This document shows, piece by piece, positions 35,165-43,653 of a stretch of 64,000 nucleotides of DNA. The notes under the pieces are model-generated. The model was not told the origin of the DNA. It did not search any database and was given only the letters and a program-made list of their open reading frames with translations. Position 1 is the first letter of the stretch; every line of letters starts with the position of its first letter. Location: assembly GCA_934702375.1 (NCBI GenBank), contig CAKUYE010000004.1, forward strand, positions 1 to 64,000, written 5' to 3'. A program made the translations under genes and the position numbers. This DNA comes from an uncultured Bacillota bacterium. Lineage in GTDB: Bacteria; Bacillota; Dehalobacteriia; UBA7702.

Positions 35165-36739
35165 ATGATGAAAAGAAAAAAACTATTGGCGCTGCTTTTG
35201 GGCTGTACGATGCTTTGTTCTGCTTTCTTTATGGGATGCGGAGCGGATAATGCGGATAATGGAGAGCGGACTACGCTTCGACTGGTTTATCCTTCTGCAC
35301 TAACATCGATAGATGTTCTTGATGGCGGTGGTGCGACGGTGTTGAAAGAGATTTCTCAGGTAGTGGAGACTCTTGTTAATGTTGATTCAGAGTTTCAGCT
35401 CTCACCCTCTTTGGCGGAATCCTGGGAACGAACCGGTGATACGACGTGGCAATTTAAGCTTCGCAAAGGGATTACTTATCATGACGGTACGACGATGAAT
35501 GCAGACTCTGTAAAGTGGTGTTTGGATCGCTCTGCGAAAGAGAACACCGGTTTTACCGGCACTACGGGCATAGAGAGTGTAGATGTAATTGATGAGTATA
35601 CAATACAAATCAACACCGCAGAGCCCAGCGGAGAAGTTCCCGAAGCCCTTACGAATGTCGTTGCGGCGATTATCGCTCCTTCCTCTGTAAACGAAAATGG
35701 TGATTTTGTGCAGCCGGTCGGTACCGGGTATTTCCAGTATAAAGACTTTGATGTTTCTACCGGTAAATTTACTGCTGTTGTTTATGATAATTATTGGGGC
35801 GGTGCTCAGGACAGTAAGATTGATACCCGCGAGGTTACTGCGATTGCGGATTCCAGCACTCGTTCTCTTGCGGTTCAGAATGGTGAAGTTGATATCGTTA
35901 CCGATATTCCTTTTAGCGATCTTCAAAAGCTGCAATCCAACGATGATTTGAATGTGCTTCAGTTTAATACTGCCCGTACGTACTTCTATACATACAACAC
36001 TAAAAAAGAATATCTTGCAGATAAGGCGGTACGCCAGGCATTAATTTATGCGATTAACAAAGACGAAGTTGTTTCTGATGTATTGCTTGGTGTCGGCGGT
36101 GTCCCTAATGGTATATTCATGGATGATGTTCCTTGGAATAATACGGATGTAGAGCTTTACAAATATGATCCGAAAAAAGCAAGTGCTATGTTGAAAGAAG
36201 CCGGATTTGAGGATATTGATAATGACGGCCTTCTTGAATATCGTGGTGAGGATGTGTCTTTAAACATTGTTACGGGTTCGCGCCGGCCCGGGAATCCGTT
36301 GATTGCTCAGGCCACCCAAGGGTATTTCTCTGAGCTTGGGCTTGATACTACGGTAGAAGTACTTGAAGGCACCGCATACAGTGATGCAATTGAAAATGGG
36401 AATTATGATCTGTGCCTTAGTTCTGCAGCTACCGGCTATGTCCCTTCAGCCTCCTATTATCTCAATCAATATTATCATTCTGATTCTAATAATATGAAGC
36501 AGGCAGGATTCAGTGATCCCGCACTGGATGCCCTGATTGAAAAGTGCAGAAATCTTGAAAGCGGCGAAGAAAAATATGAGGTAAGCCGTGAAGCTCAGGC
36601 TTTGGCTCAAGAAGATGCGGTAGTTTATACCGTTGCCCTTTACGGCGCTGTTTTTGCGATGGATGCGGATATCACCGGTTTTGATTATAGTGCAGCTGTT
36701 CATGACTTTATCGTCCCGTATTCTACCGACTTTAAATGA
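35165..36739 (+). CDS. ABC importer substrate-binding lipoprotein (peptide/nickel family)
   Basis: A 524-residue lipoprotein of solute-binding family 5 (DppA/NikA/OppA). The signal peptide ends AFFMGCG with the lipobox Cys at about 25. The conserved family block LAESWERTGDTTWQFKLRKGITYHDG lies at about 80-105, and the C-terminal lobe ends with YGAVFAMDADITGF. Ligand not determined; the family covers di- and oligopeptides, nickel complexes and metallophores. Two ATG codons lie side by side at 35165 and 35168. Spacing of 44 bases from the methyltransferase suggests one transcript. Confidence 0.9.
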   Translation: MMKRKKLLALLLGCTMLCSAFFMGCGADNADNGERTTLRLVYPSALTSIDVLDGGGATVLKEISQVVETLVNVDSEFQLSPSLAESWERTGDTTWQFKLRKGITYHDGTTMNADSVKWCLDRSAKENTGFTGTTGIESVDVIDEYTIQINTAEPSGEVPEALTNVVAAIIAPSSVNENGDFVQPVGTGYFQYKDFDVSTGKFTAVVYDNYWGGAQDSKIDTREVTAIADSSTRSLAVQNGEVDIVTDIPFSDLQKLQSNDDLNVLQFNTARTYFYTYNTKKEYLADKAVRQALIYAINKDEVVSDVLLGVGGVPNGIFMDDVPWNNTDVELYKYDPKKASAMLKEAGFEDIDNDGLLEYRGEDVSLNIVTGSRRPGNPLIAQATQGYFSELGLDTTVEVLEGTAYSDAIENGNYDLCLSSAATGYVPSASYYLNQYYHSDSNNMKQAGFSDPALDALIEKCRNLESGEEKYEVSREAQALAQEDAVVYTVALYGAVFAMDADITGFDYSAAVHDFIVPYSTDFK

Positions 36740-36810
36740 GTTATGAATGATACGAGAAAAGGGAATGAGGTTATCACTCCCTTTTCCTCGCTTTGTTTAG
36801 GAGATATTTC

Positions 36811-37764
36811 TTGGGTAAATATTTAGTAAGAAGAATTTTTGCAATTATATTTGTTCTTTGGGCGGTTGCAACGCTGACGTACTTTACGGTTCATGTAACC
36901 CCCGGGGATACGGCAACAGCAATTATTATTCAGACACAAGGTGAGGAAGCTGTCAATGAGGCGACTCTCGCTGCAGTGAGAGAAAAATTTGACTTGGAGC
37001 GTCCCGTTATCGTACAGTACTTTGATTGGCTGGGTCATATTTTTACCGGAGATTTCGGAATCTCTTATAAGTATAACCTTCCTGTACTGGATATGTTAAA
37101 AGCGCGTTTGCCGAATACGTTGGCTCTGGGGTTTCTCGCATGTGCTATTTCTTTACTGATAGCATTACCTTTAGGTGTTCTGAGCGCATTAAGGCATAAT
37201 CGGGTTTTCGATCATCTTTGCCGTTTGGTTACCTTAAATTTGGCCTCTTTTCCCGGTTTTTGGTTGGCCATTATGGGTATCGTTCTTTTTTCCATTCGCC
37301 TGGGAGTGCTGCCTACAAGTGGGATGAATTCGCCAAATAGTATTATTCTCCCGGCTTTGACTTTATCGGTGGGAATGACGGCCTCTGCCATGCGAATGAT
37401 GCGTTCAAGCACCTTGGACGTTTTAAATCAAGATTATATGATTGTTGCCCGGGCAAAGGGACTGAGTAAGAGAGAGGTGATGATGAAGCATGGCTTTCGA
37501 AACGCCATACCGCCGATTATTACCTTGGTTGGGTTGCAGATTGGGCATATCTTAGGTGGATCCGTGATTATCGAGAATATTTTTGCCTGGCCGGGAGTGG
37601 GAGATCTGTTTATCAATGCAGTTTATTCAAAAGATTTACCGATGATGGAGGGATGTGTTATTTTAATTGCTTTCGGATATGCTTTTATAAATCTTGTTGT
37701 CGATATTATTTATGCATTTATTGATCCCCGAGTAAAATATGCGGAAGGCGGAAGAACGACATGA
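36811..37764 (+). CDS. ABC importer permease 1 (DppB/NikB type)
   Basis: A 317-residue integral membrane protein with six helices. I choose the TTG at 36811, seven bases after TTAGGAG, so that it begins GKYLVRRIFAII. It has the DppB/NikB hallmarks: an early VTPGD loop in the long external segment, and the EAA loop near residue 210 (VARAKGLSKREVMMKHGFRNA), which contacts the ATPase. It ends RVKYAEGGRTT and overlaps the next gene by four bases. Confidence 0.9.
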   Translation: MGKYLVRRIFAIIFVLWAVATLTYFTVHVTPGDTATAIIIQTQGEEAVNEATLAAVREKFDLERPVIVQYFDWLGHIFTGDFGISYKYNLPVLDMLKARLPNTLALGFLACAISLLIALPLGVLSALRHNRVFDHLCRLVTLNLASFPGFWLAIMGIVLFSIRLGVLPTSGMNSPNSIILPALTLSVGMTASAMRMMRSSTLDVLNQDYMIVARAKGLSKREVMMKHGFRNAIPPIITLVGLQIGHILGGSVIIENIFAWPGVGDLFINAVYSKDLPMMEGCVILIAFGYAFINLVVDIIYAFIDPRVKYAEGGRTT

Positions 37765-38621
37765 AGAGTATGCTTTCTCGTGTGATGGATACGTTAAATC
37801 GAAAAAATATTATGTTAATTGCCGGCATGTTTTGTTGTGTCGTATTAGCTTGCATTACTTTTTTTGCGCCCTTGCTTGAATTTCATGATCCAATGAAGAT
37901 GAATATGGCTCAGGCTCTATTGCCTCCATCTTGGGAATATCCTTTTGGTACAGATAATCTTGGGCGTTGTATTTTTTGCCGTGTAATTGCCGGATCACGG
38001 ATTTCTCTAACGATTGCAACGGCTGTAGTTTTGATTAGCGCGCTTTGGGGAACGCTGATTGGTCTGGTGTCGGGCTATGTGGGGGGAGTGATGGACTCCG
38101 CATTGATGCGCATTGTCGATATATTTTTAGCCTTTCCCACGATTGTTTTTGCTTTGGCGGTTTCCGCGGTTCTTGGCACCGGTCAATTAAATTTGGTGAT
38201 TGCCATTTGCTGTATCCAATGGACTCGATATGCACGACTTTGCCGTGGTGAGGTGATTTTACTGAAAAATGCTGAATATATAGAAGCTGCCATAGCTATG
38301 GGCAATTCGCGTGCAGGCATTCTTTTTAAATATTTATTGCCAAATGTCGCATCTAAAATGTTGATTATGATTTCCTTAGATATTGGATCTGTGATTCTTT
38401 ATTGTGCCTCTTTAAGTTTTCTTGGTATGGGGGCTCAGCCGCCGATGCCGGATTGGGGGGCGATGATCAGCGATGGTAAGGATTATTTGCGCTATGCTCC
38501 ATGGATGTCTCTTTTCCCGGGGTTGGCAATCGCCTTTGCCGCATTGGCATTTAACATGCTTGGTGACGGTTTGCGAGACAAGATTGATCCGCGTATGCGT
38601 GATATGGTTAATGCGGAATAA
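37761..38621 (+). CDS. ABC importer permease 2 (DppC/NikC type)
   Basis: A 286-residue permease with five to six helices and the DppC-type opening FFAPLLEFHDPMKMNMAQAL, PFGTDNLGRCIFCRV. The EAA loop is AAIAMGNSRAGILFKYLLPN (about 178-198), and DPRMRDM closes it. It pairs with the preceding permease, overlapping at ATGA. Confidence 0.9.
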   Translation: MKSMLSRVMDTLNRKNIMLIAGMFCCVVLACITFFAPLLEFHDPMKMNMAQALLPPSWEYPFGTDNLGRCIFCRVIAGSRISLTIATAVVLISALWGTLIGLVSGYVGGVMDSALMRIVDIFLAFPTIVFALAVSAVLGTGQLNLVIAICCIQWTRYARLCRGEVILLKNAEYIEAAIAMGNSRAGILFKYLLPNVASKMLIMISLDIGSVILYCASLSFLGMGAQPPMPDWGAMISDGKDYLRYAPWMSLFPGLAIAFAALAFNMLGDGLRDKIDPRMRDMVNAE

Positions 38622-38631
38622 GGGAGGATCT

Positions 38632-39627
38632 ATGAAAAAAATACTTGAAATGGATGCTCTTAATGTAGGCTTTATTGTAAATAAACAATGCGTTTCCGTC
38701 GTACACGATTTAAGCTTGGATATTTATGAGAACGAAGTACTAGCGATTATTGGTGAAACCGGTTGTGGAAAATCGGTTACGGGAAATGCGGTTTTGCATC
38801 TCCTTCCGGATAATGCTGTGACCACAGGGAAAATCTATTTTGACGGAGATATTGATATCTTGGCAAGGAGTGATGAGGAATATCGTCCTTTGCGAGGTGA
38901 TCGCATTATGACGATTCCGCAAAGTCCGGTAACTTCTCTAGATCCTCTGATGTGTGTCGGCCGACAGGTTAGTGAATGTGTATCGGGAAACCGAAAAAAC
39001 AGAAATTCGAAAAGCAATGAGATAAAAGGCAGGGTGTTGGATATTTTCCGGAAACTACATTTGCCCCGAGAGGAATGGATTTACGATCATTTTCCTTGTG
39101 AACTTTCGGGTGGAATGTGCCAGCGAATTTTGATTGCCATGGGTGTTTTAACGCATCCGAAATTGTTGGTGGTGGATGAGCCTACAAAAGCAATTGATTG
39201 GGCTTTACGCAAAGACGTTGTAAATATGCTGATGATGTTAAAGGCGGAAATGCATTGCGCAATGCTGTTGATCACGCACGATATTCCATTGGCAGCAAAA
39301 TTGTCGGATCGCGTTGGGGTGATGTATGCCGGTGAAATTGTGGAACTGGGAGATACTGACCGTGTTTTGAGTTCTCCGATGCATCCTTATACAAAGGGGT
39401 TAATTGCTTCGATGCCGCAAAACGGATTTCATTCGATGAAGGGGTTTATGCCCTCATTTTCGAACATGGCACCGGGGTGCCGTTTTCATGACCGATGTCC
39501 TGTCCGTTCAAACCGGTGTCAAGTAAATATGCCGCCAATGCATTCTTTGGGAGGGTCCCATTCTGTTTGCTGTCACTGTTTGGGTAAAATGGATCAAAAA
39601 GAGGAAATTTTTTATGCTGGAAGTTGA
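38632..39627 (+). CDS. ABC importer ATPase 1 (DppD/NikD type)
   Basis: A 331-residue ATPase; ATG 38632 follows GGGAGG. Walker A is GETGCGKSVTG, the signature LSGGMCQR and Walker B LLVVDEPTKAID. The C-terminal oligopeptide extension carries a Cys set (GCRFHDRCPVRSNRC) that in DppD/OppD proteins binds an iron-sulfur cluster or metal. The Walker B tail reads KAID-W in place of the usual ALD-V. The 3' end overlaps the second ATPase gene by 14 bases. Confidence 0.9.
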   Translation: MKKILEMDALNVGFIVNKQCVSVVHDLSLDIYENEVLAIIGETGCGKSVTGNAVLHLLPDNAVTTGKIYFDGDIDILARSDEEYRPLRGDRIMTIPQSPVTSLDPLMCVGRQVSECVSGNRKNRNSKSNEIKGRVLDIFRKLHLPREEWIYDHFPCELSGGMCQRILIAMGVLTHPKLLVVDEPTKAIDWALRKDVVNMLMMLKAEMHCAMLLITHDIPLAAKLSDRVGVMYAGEIVELGDTDRVLSSPMHPYTKGLIASMPQNGFHSMKGFMPSFSNMAPGCRFHDRCPVRSNRCQVNMPPMHSLGGSHSVCCHCLGKMDQKEEIFYAGS

Positions 39628-40375
39628 GAATTTATCAAAAACCTATTATTCCGGTTTTTGGAATAATATAAAAATAGATGCAGTAAAAAATATCAGCTTT
39701 AAAGTGAACGAAGGAGAGATTTTTGGGTTGATTGGCGGCAGCGGTTGTGGAAAAACCACAGCGTCGCGGATGATTGCTGGGTTTTTAAAGCCCAGCTCCG
39801 GTCGTATTCTGTTTGAAAACCAGGATGTTGTTTCTCTGAAACGCAAAGAGTGGTTTCCCTTGCGAAAAAAAATGCAAATGGTTTTCCAAAATCCCCATAT
39901 GACGTTTAATCCGCGTTTCACGATTTATCAGTGTTGCGCAGAACCGATTCGCGTTTTTCATTTGGCAGAAAATAAGGAAGAAGAATATGAAAGGGTATGT
40001 GAAATGCTTGATCATATTGGAGTTCCACGAGATCAAATGAAAAAATATCCTCATGAAATTAGCGGCGGGCAGGCGCAGAGGATCTCCATTGCCAGGGCTT
40101 TGGCCGTAAATCCCAAATTGTTGATTTGTGATGAACCCACTTCTATGTTGGACGTTTCTGTGCAGGCGCAAATACTTTCTCTTTTGAAAAACGTGCAGAA
40201 ATCTCAAAATTTGGGTATGATATTTATCTCTCATGATCTCGATGTGATTCGTGCTGTATGTCACCGCGTTGCAGTTATGAAAAACGGGCAAATTATTGAG
40301 GAGGGATCCGTCGAGGAAATCTTTTCTTCGCCTCAAGATGTCTATACGAAAGAACTTATCTCTGCTTCTATTTAA
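39614..40375 (+). CDS. ABC importer ATPase 2 (DppF/NikE type)
   Basis: A 253-residue ATPase with Walker A GGSGCGKTTASR, signature ISGGQAQRISIARAL, and Walker B LLICDEPTSMLDVS. Shorter than DppF and lacking the C-terminal Cys extension, like NikE. It is the last gene of the operon that starts with the tandem methyltransferase. No terminator is obvious behind it; a decayed copy of a regulator gene end follows within ten bases. Confidence 0.9.
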   Translation: MLEVENLSKTYYSGFWNNIKIDAVKNISFKVNEGEIFGLIGGSGCGKTTASRMIAGFLKPSSGRILFENQDVVSLKRKEWFPLRKKMQMVFQNPHMTFNPRFTIYQCCAEPIRVFHLAENKEEEYERVCEMLDHIGVPRDQMKKYPHEISGGQAQRISIARALAVNPKLLICDEPTSMLDVSVQAQILSLLKNVQKSQNLGMIFISHDLDVIRAVCHRVAVMKNGQIIEEGSVEEIFSSPQDVYTKELISASI

Positions 40376-40383
40376 GATTTGAT

Positions 40384-40413
40384 GAAAAAAAGACAGTATT
40401 GTGGAATTGAGAT
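40384..40413 (+). pseudogene. Fragment copying the 3' end of the sigma-54 activator gene
   Basis: The bases encode KKDSIVELR-stop, the same peptide that ends the activator at 33555. Over 31 bases the two copies differ at two positions, both silent third-codon changes (ATC/ATT and GTA/GTG), so this copy was once coding. It has no upstream remainder; it follows the ABC operon directly. It marks the far edge of the block lying between activator and target operon. Confidence 0.7.
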
Positions 40414-40454
40414 GAATTTGCATTATATCCGAACAAATGCTTTCTTTGTATGTT

Positions 40455-40638
40455 CGTAAAACGAACAAAACTTGTTTTTGAAGTGTCACGTATCCGAACG
40501 GAGGGCTGTAAAAATTTGCGCCGGGAAAAAATAAATAATTCTCGAAAAGAGAAAAACGCCTGATAAAAGGGCTTTTTCTCTTTTTTTGCGTTTTTTTGTT
40601 TTGGCACGGTTCTTGCAATAATAAAAGGTGTTCGAACA
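40455..40638 (+). promoter_or_regulatory. Candidate activator sites around the sigma-54 promoter
   Basis: TGTTCG-TAAAA-CGAACA at about 40452-40468 is a palindrome about 135 bases upstream of the -24 box, a normal distance for an enhancer-bound activator. Two direct copies of ATCCGAAC flank it (about 40427 and 40493). TGTTCGAACA, a perfect 10-base palindrome, lies at 40629-40638, just downstream of the promoter. Confidence 0.5.
40602..40617 (+). promoter_or_regulatory. Sigma-54 (-24/-12) promoter of the MFS-mttB operon
   Basis: TGGCACGGTTCTTGCA matches the TGGCAC-N5-TTGCA consensus exactly. The MFS start codon lies 48 bases downstream. Confidence 0.9.
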
Positions 40639-40664
40639 AAAAACAGTGAAAGGGGTATTCTCTT

Positions 40665-41912
40665 ATGAGTACACAAAAGAACAGATATCTCATTATTCTG
40701 GTGTTGGCTCTCGGTGCGGTGGCGATCTACTTTATGCCTTATCTTCGTTGGACTTTTTATGATTCCCTGTTTGAAGGCGTCGGTCTTACCAATGCACAGT
40801 TTGCTGCGACTCTCAGTCTTTATGGGGTCACTTCCATGATCTTTTACGCTCCCGGCGGTTATCTTGCCGATAAGCTTTCTCCCCGAAAGATGCTTTCCTT
40901 TGCTTTTTTGGCAGCAGGTGCTCTTGGGTTGTGGTATGCAACCTTCCCCGGTTTTATTGCTCAGATGATTATTTATGCTCTTTGGGGCGCTCTTACGACT
41001 GCGTTTATGTGGTCTGCAATGCTTAAAGTGGCAAACAGTCTCGGTACCGGTGAGGAACAGGGGCGTATGTTTGGCCTTTTGGAAGGCGGCCGCGGTGTGG
41101 TCAATGTGGTGATTGCCTTTGTCGCTCTTTATTTCTACGGTAAGTTGGGCGAAACCGTTGCCGGTATTTCCGGCATTATCATTGCCAGCAGTATTCTTTG
41201 CTTTGTCTCTGCGGTTCTTGCCTGGTTTGTGATTCCCGATAAAGTATCCGGTGCGACAGATAAAATTCAGCTGAAGGATGTGGGTAAAGTATTGAAAATC
41301 CCCGCGGTATGGATTGTTGCGATTATCGTTCTTTCCTGTTACAGCGTTTATATCGGCAGTACTTATGTGACACCTTATATGACGGAAATTTTAGGCCTTT
41401 CCGCAACGGCAGCCGGAGCCATTGCTATTGTGAAATCCTATTGCTTGCAGTTTGTTGCGGCTCCGGTTGGCGGAACCATTGCTGATAGGCTTGGTTCCAT
41501 CTCCTTTGTGGTTGCCTGCTGCTTCGTGGTTATGGTTGCAGCCCTGGCCGGCTTTGCTTTCCTGCCGGCTTCTCCCTCGATCCTCGTCATTGCCGTTGTG
41601 CTGATGCTGCTCTTTAGCGCCGGGATCTTTGCCATGCGTGGTATTTACTTTGCTACCTTGGACGAATGCGGGAAAGTTCCCCGCTCTCTGATGGGAACTG
41701 CCATCGGCGTAGTTTCTGTGATTGGCTTTTTCCCCGATGTTTATATGAATGCTCTGGTTGGCGGTATGATGGATGCTTATCCCGGTGCTCCCGGCTATAA
41801 ATATGTTTTCATGATCATGCTGGGGTTTGCCGTTGTTGGTCTGTTGGCATCTCTCTACTTTAACCGTAAAGTAAAAAAGGCGAAAAAGGCTGTGGCTGAA
41901 AACGCTGAGTAA
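40665..41912 (+). CDS. MFS transporter, sigma-54-controlled
   Basis: A 415-residue protein with about twelve membrane helices. It has the MFS loop motif GGYLADKLSPRK between helices 2 and 3 and its counterpart GGTIADRLGS in the second half. It ends in a basic tail. The gene follows GAAAGGGG and is transcribed from the sigma-54 promoter, with the MttB-family gene 78 bases downstream. The likely cargo is the methylated amine used by that enzyme. Choline and betaine uptake in such operons is more often by BCCT transporters, so an MFS here is a variation. The substrate is inferred only from context. Confidence 0.85.
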   Translation: MSTQKNRYLIILVLALGAVAIYFMPYLRWTFYDSLFEGVGLTNAQFAATLSLYGVTSMIFYAPGGYLADKLSPRKMLSFAFLAAGALGLWYATFPGFIAQMIIYALWGALTTAFMWSAMLKVANSLGTGEEQGRMFGLLEGGRGVVNVVIAFVALYFYGKLGETVAGISGIIIASSILCFVSAVLAWFVIPDKVSGATDKIQLKDVGKVLKIPAVWIVAIIVLSCYSVYIGSTYVTPYMTEILGLSATAAGAIAIVKSYCLQFVAAPVGGTIADRLGSISFVVACCFVVMVAALAGFAFLPASPSILVIAVVLMLLFSAGIFAMRGIYFATLDECGKVPRSLMGTAIGVVSVIGFFPDVYMNALVGGMMDAYPGAPGYKYVFMIMLGFAVVGLLASLYFNRKVKKAKKAVAENAE

Positions 41913-41990
41913 ATGCAAGCCTTTGAAGATATTACCAAAAAGTACGTTACACAAAACCTGAACAAAAATTATTTTAGGAGGAATTACAAA

Positions 41991-43430
41991 ATGATCTCTA
42001 ACGTAAAAATCAACTACATGAATGACGCTCAAATGGACAAGATCTTAGATGCCGCTTATCGCGTGATGGAAGAAGTCGGCTTGGATGTACATTATGATGT
42101 GGCTCGTGACGTTTTTGCCAAACTTGGCTGCAAGGTTGACGGCCTTCGGGTTTATATCCCCAGAGAAATCACGAAGAAATGCATTGAAACTGCACCGAAA
42201 GGCATTACGATCTACAACCGCAAAGGGGAAGAAGCTATGCGTTTGGAAGGTCACAATACCTACTTTGGCGGTGGCCCCACCTGCCCCTATTTCTACGATG
42301 CCGTTACCGGCGAACGCCGTTCTTCCAAAAAAGGCGATGCTGCGATCTCTGCAAAAGTAACCGATTATTTGCCCAACATTGACTATGCCATGTCTCTTGT
42401 TATGATCAGCGATGAAACTCCGGTACTTGCCGATATCCATGAAGTGGATGCCATGGTACGCAATACCACAAAACCCATTGCCAGCTGGGCATTTACCCAG
42501 GAAAATATGGAAGATATTTTCCATATTTGCCAGGCTGTTGCCGGTGGTGAAAAGGAATTCCGCGAAAAGCCTTTCCTCATTGTTTACAGCGAACCGACTT
42601 CTCCTCTTTCCCATGGTGAAGAAGCTCTGAAAAAATTGATCGTTGCCGCAAAATACGGTGTTCCCTGCATTTACACTCCCGGTATGATCCAGGGTGGTAC
42701 CGCACCGGTCACCATTGCCGGCGCACTCTCCGTTGGTCTTGCCGAAACCTTTACCGGTCTTGTTTTGACCCAAACCATGTATCCCGGTGCTCCCTTCATT
42801 GCCGGAACCTCCGGTACTCCCATGGATATGAAGACCATGCAGACTCCTTACGGTTCTCCCGAATGCAGCATGCTCCTGGCTGCTTCCAACCAGATCATGC
42901 GCTACATCGGTATTCCCTCCTTTGATATGACCGGTTCTACCGAATCGAAGAAAATCGATGCCCAGATGGGTGTTGAAGTTGCCATGGAAGCAATGATCAG
43001 CCTCTTCACCGGCGGTAATCTTGTTCATGACTGCGGTTTTATGGATATCGGCATCACCGGTTCCGCCGATGCTCTCGTTCTTTGCGATGAAATCATCAGT
43101 ATGGCAAAGCGTTATGGTCGCGGCTTTGATGTAACCGATGAAAGCATTGACTTTGAAACCACAAAAGAAGTAGGCCCCGGCGGTAACTTCCTTGGTGCTG
43201 CCAATACCTTTAAATATTTCCGCACTGAATTCTGGGAACCGACCTTAATGGAACGCCGCAACTATGAATCCTGGCAGGCTGACGGCGAAAAAGATATGGC
43301 CCAGCGTGTTCATGAAAAGCTTACCTATATTTTGGATACCCATGAAGTAGAACCCCTCAGTGAAGACGTGACTGCAAAAATTGACGCAATCATTGCTGCT
43401 GCTGAAAAAAGAATTGCTGACCAGGCATAA
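41991..43430 (+). CDS. MttB-superfamily methyltransferase (non-pyrrolysine)
   Basis: A 479-residue protein; ATG 41991 follows TAGGAGG (a longer frame reaches upstream but lacks a box). It belongs to the trimethylamine methyltransferase (MttB) superfamily: early GLDVHYDVARDVFAKLGCKVDG, middle PTCPYFYD, and late GFMDIGITGSADALVLCDEII. The frame has no internal amber codon, so it is of the pyrrolysine-free group, whose studied members (MtgB, MtpB, MtcB) demethylate quaternary amines such as glycine betaine, proline betaine or carnitine, passing the methyl to a corrinoid protein. No corrinoid protein or MtqA-type partner gene lies in the window. It ends before a strong terminator. Confidence 0.9.
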   Translation: MISNVKINYMNDAQMDKILDAAYRVMEEVGLDVHYDVARDVFAKLGCKVDGLRVYIPREITKKCIETAPKGITIYNRKGEEAMRLEGHNTYFGGGPTCPYFYDAVTGERRSSKKGDAAISAKVTDYLPNIDYAMSLVMISDETPVLADIHEVDAMVRNTTKPIASWAFTQENMEDIFHICQAVAGGEKEFREKPFLIVYSEPTSPLSHGEEALKKLIVAAKYGVPCIYTPGMIQGGTAPVTIAGALSVGLAETFTGLVLTQTMYPGAPFIAGTSGTPMDMKTMQTPYGSPECSMLLAASNQIMRYIGIPSFDMTGSTESKKIDAQMGVEVAMEAMISLFTGGNLVHDCGFMDIGITGSADALVLCDEIISMAKRYGRGFDVTDESIDFETTKEVGPGGNFLGAANTFKYFRTEFWEPTLMERRNYESWQADGEKDMAQRVHEKLTYILDTHEVEPLSEDVTAKIDAIIAAAEKRIADQA

Positions 43431-43495
43431 AGTATCTTTGACTTATGGAGCTTCGTGATGTTTGATACAAAAAGGATCTCGTGAGCTTTCTCTCA

Positions 43496-43546
43496 AGTCC
43501 GGAGTTGTTGATCTAAAAAGCAGATCTTCAACTCCGGACTTTTTAT
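43496..43546 (+). terminator. Terminator after the MttB-family gene
   Basis: GTCCGGAGTTG (43497-43507) pairs with CAACTCCGGAC (43529-43539), then a T-run. Confidence 0.9.
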
Positions 43547-43571
43547 CTACATATAAATGCAAGGGAATGTA

Positions 43572-43600
43572 TTGATATTCTCTTTCTCGGGTGGTATAAT
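43572..43600 (+). promoter_or_regulatory. Promoter of metA
   Basis: TTGATA, 17-base spacer, TATAAT. The leader of about 50 bases is too short for a SAM riboswitch or T-box. Confidence 0.7.
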
Positions 43601-43653
43601 AAAATTTAATATCTTTTGTCAGAGATGAATTTATAATATAGGAGTGGGTAAAA

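Noticed and set aside
41991..43430. Pyrrolysine-containing trimethylamine methyltransferase
   Set aside because: The frame has no internal TAG codon; it belongs to the pyrrolysine-free branch.
43601..43653. SAM riboswitch or T-box before metA
   Set aside because: The leader is about 50 bases, too short, and no core motif is seen.
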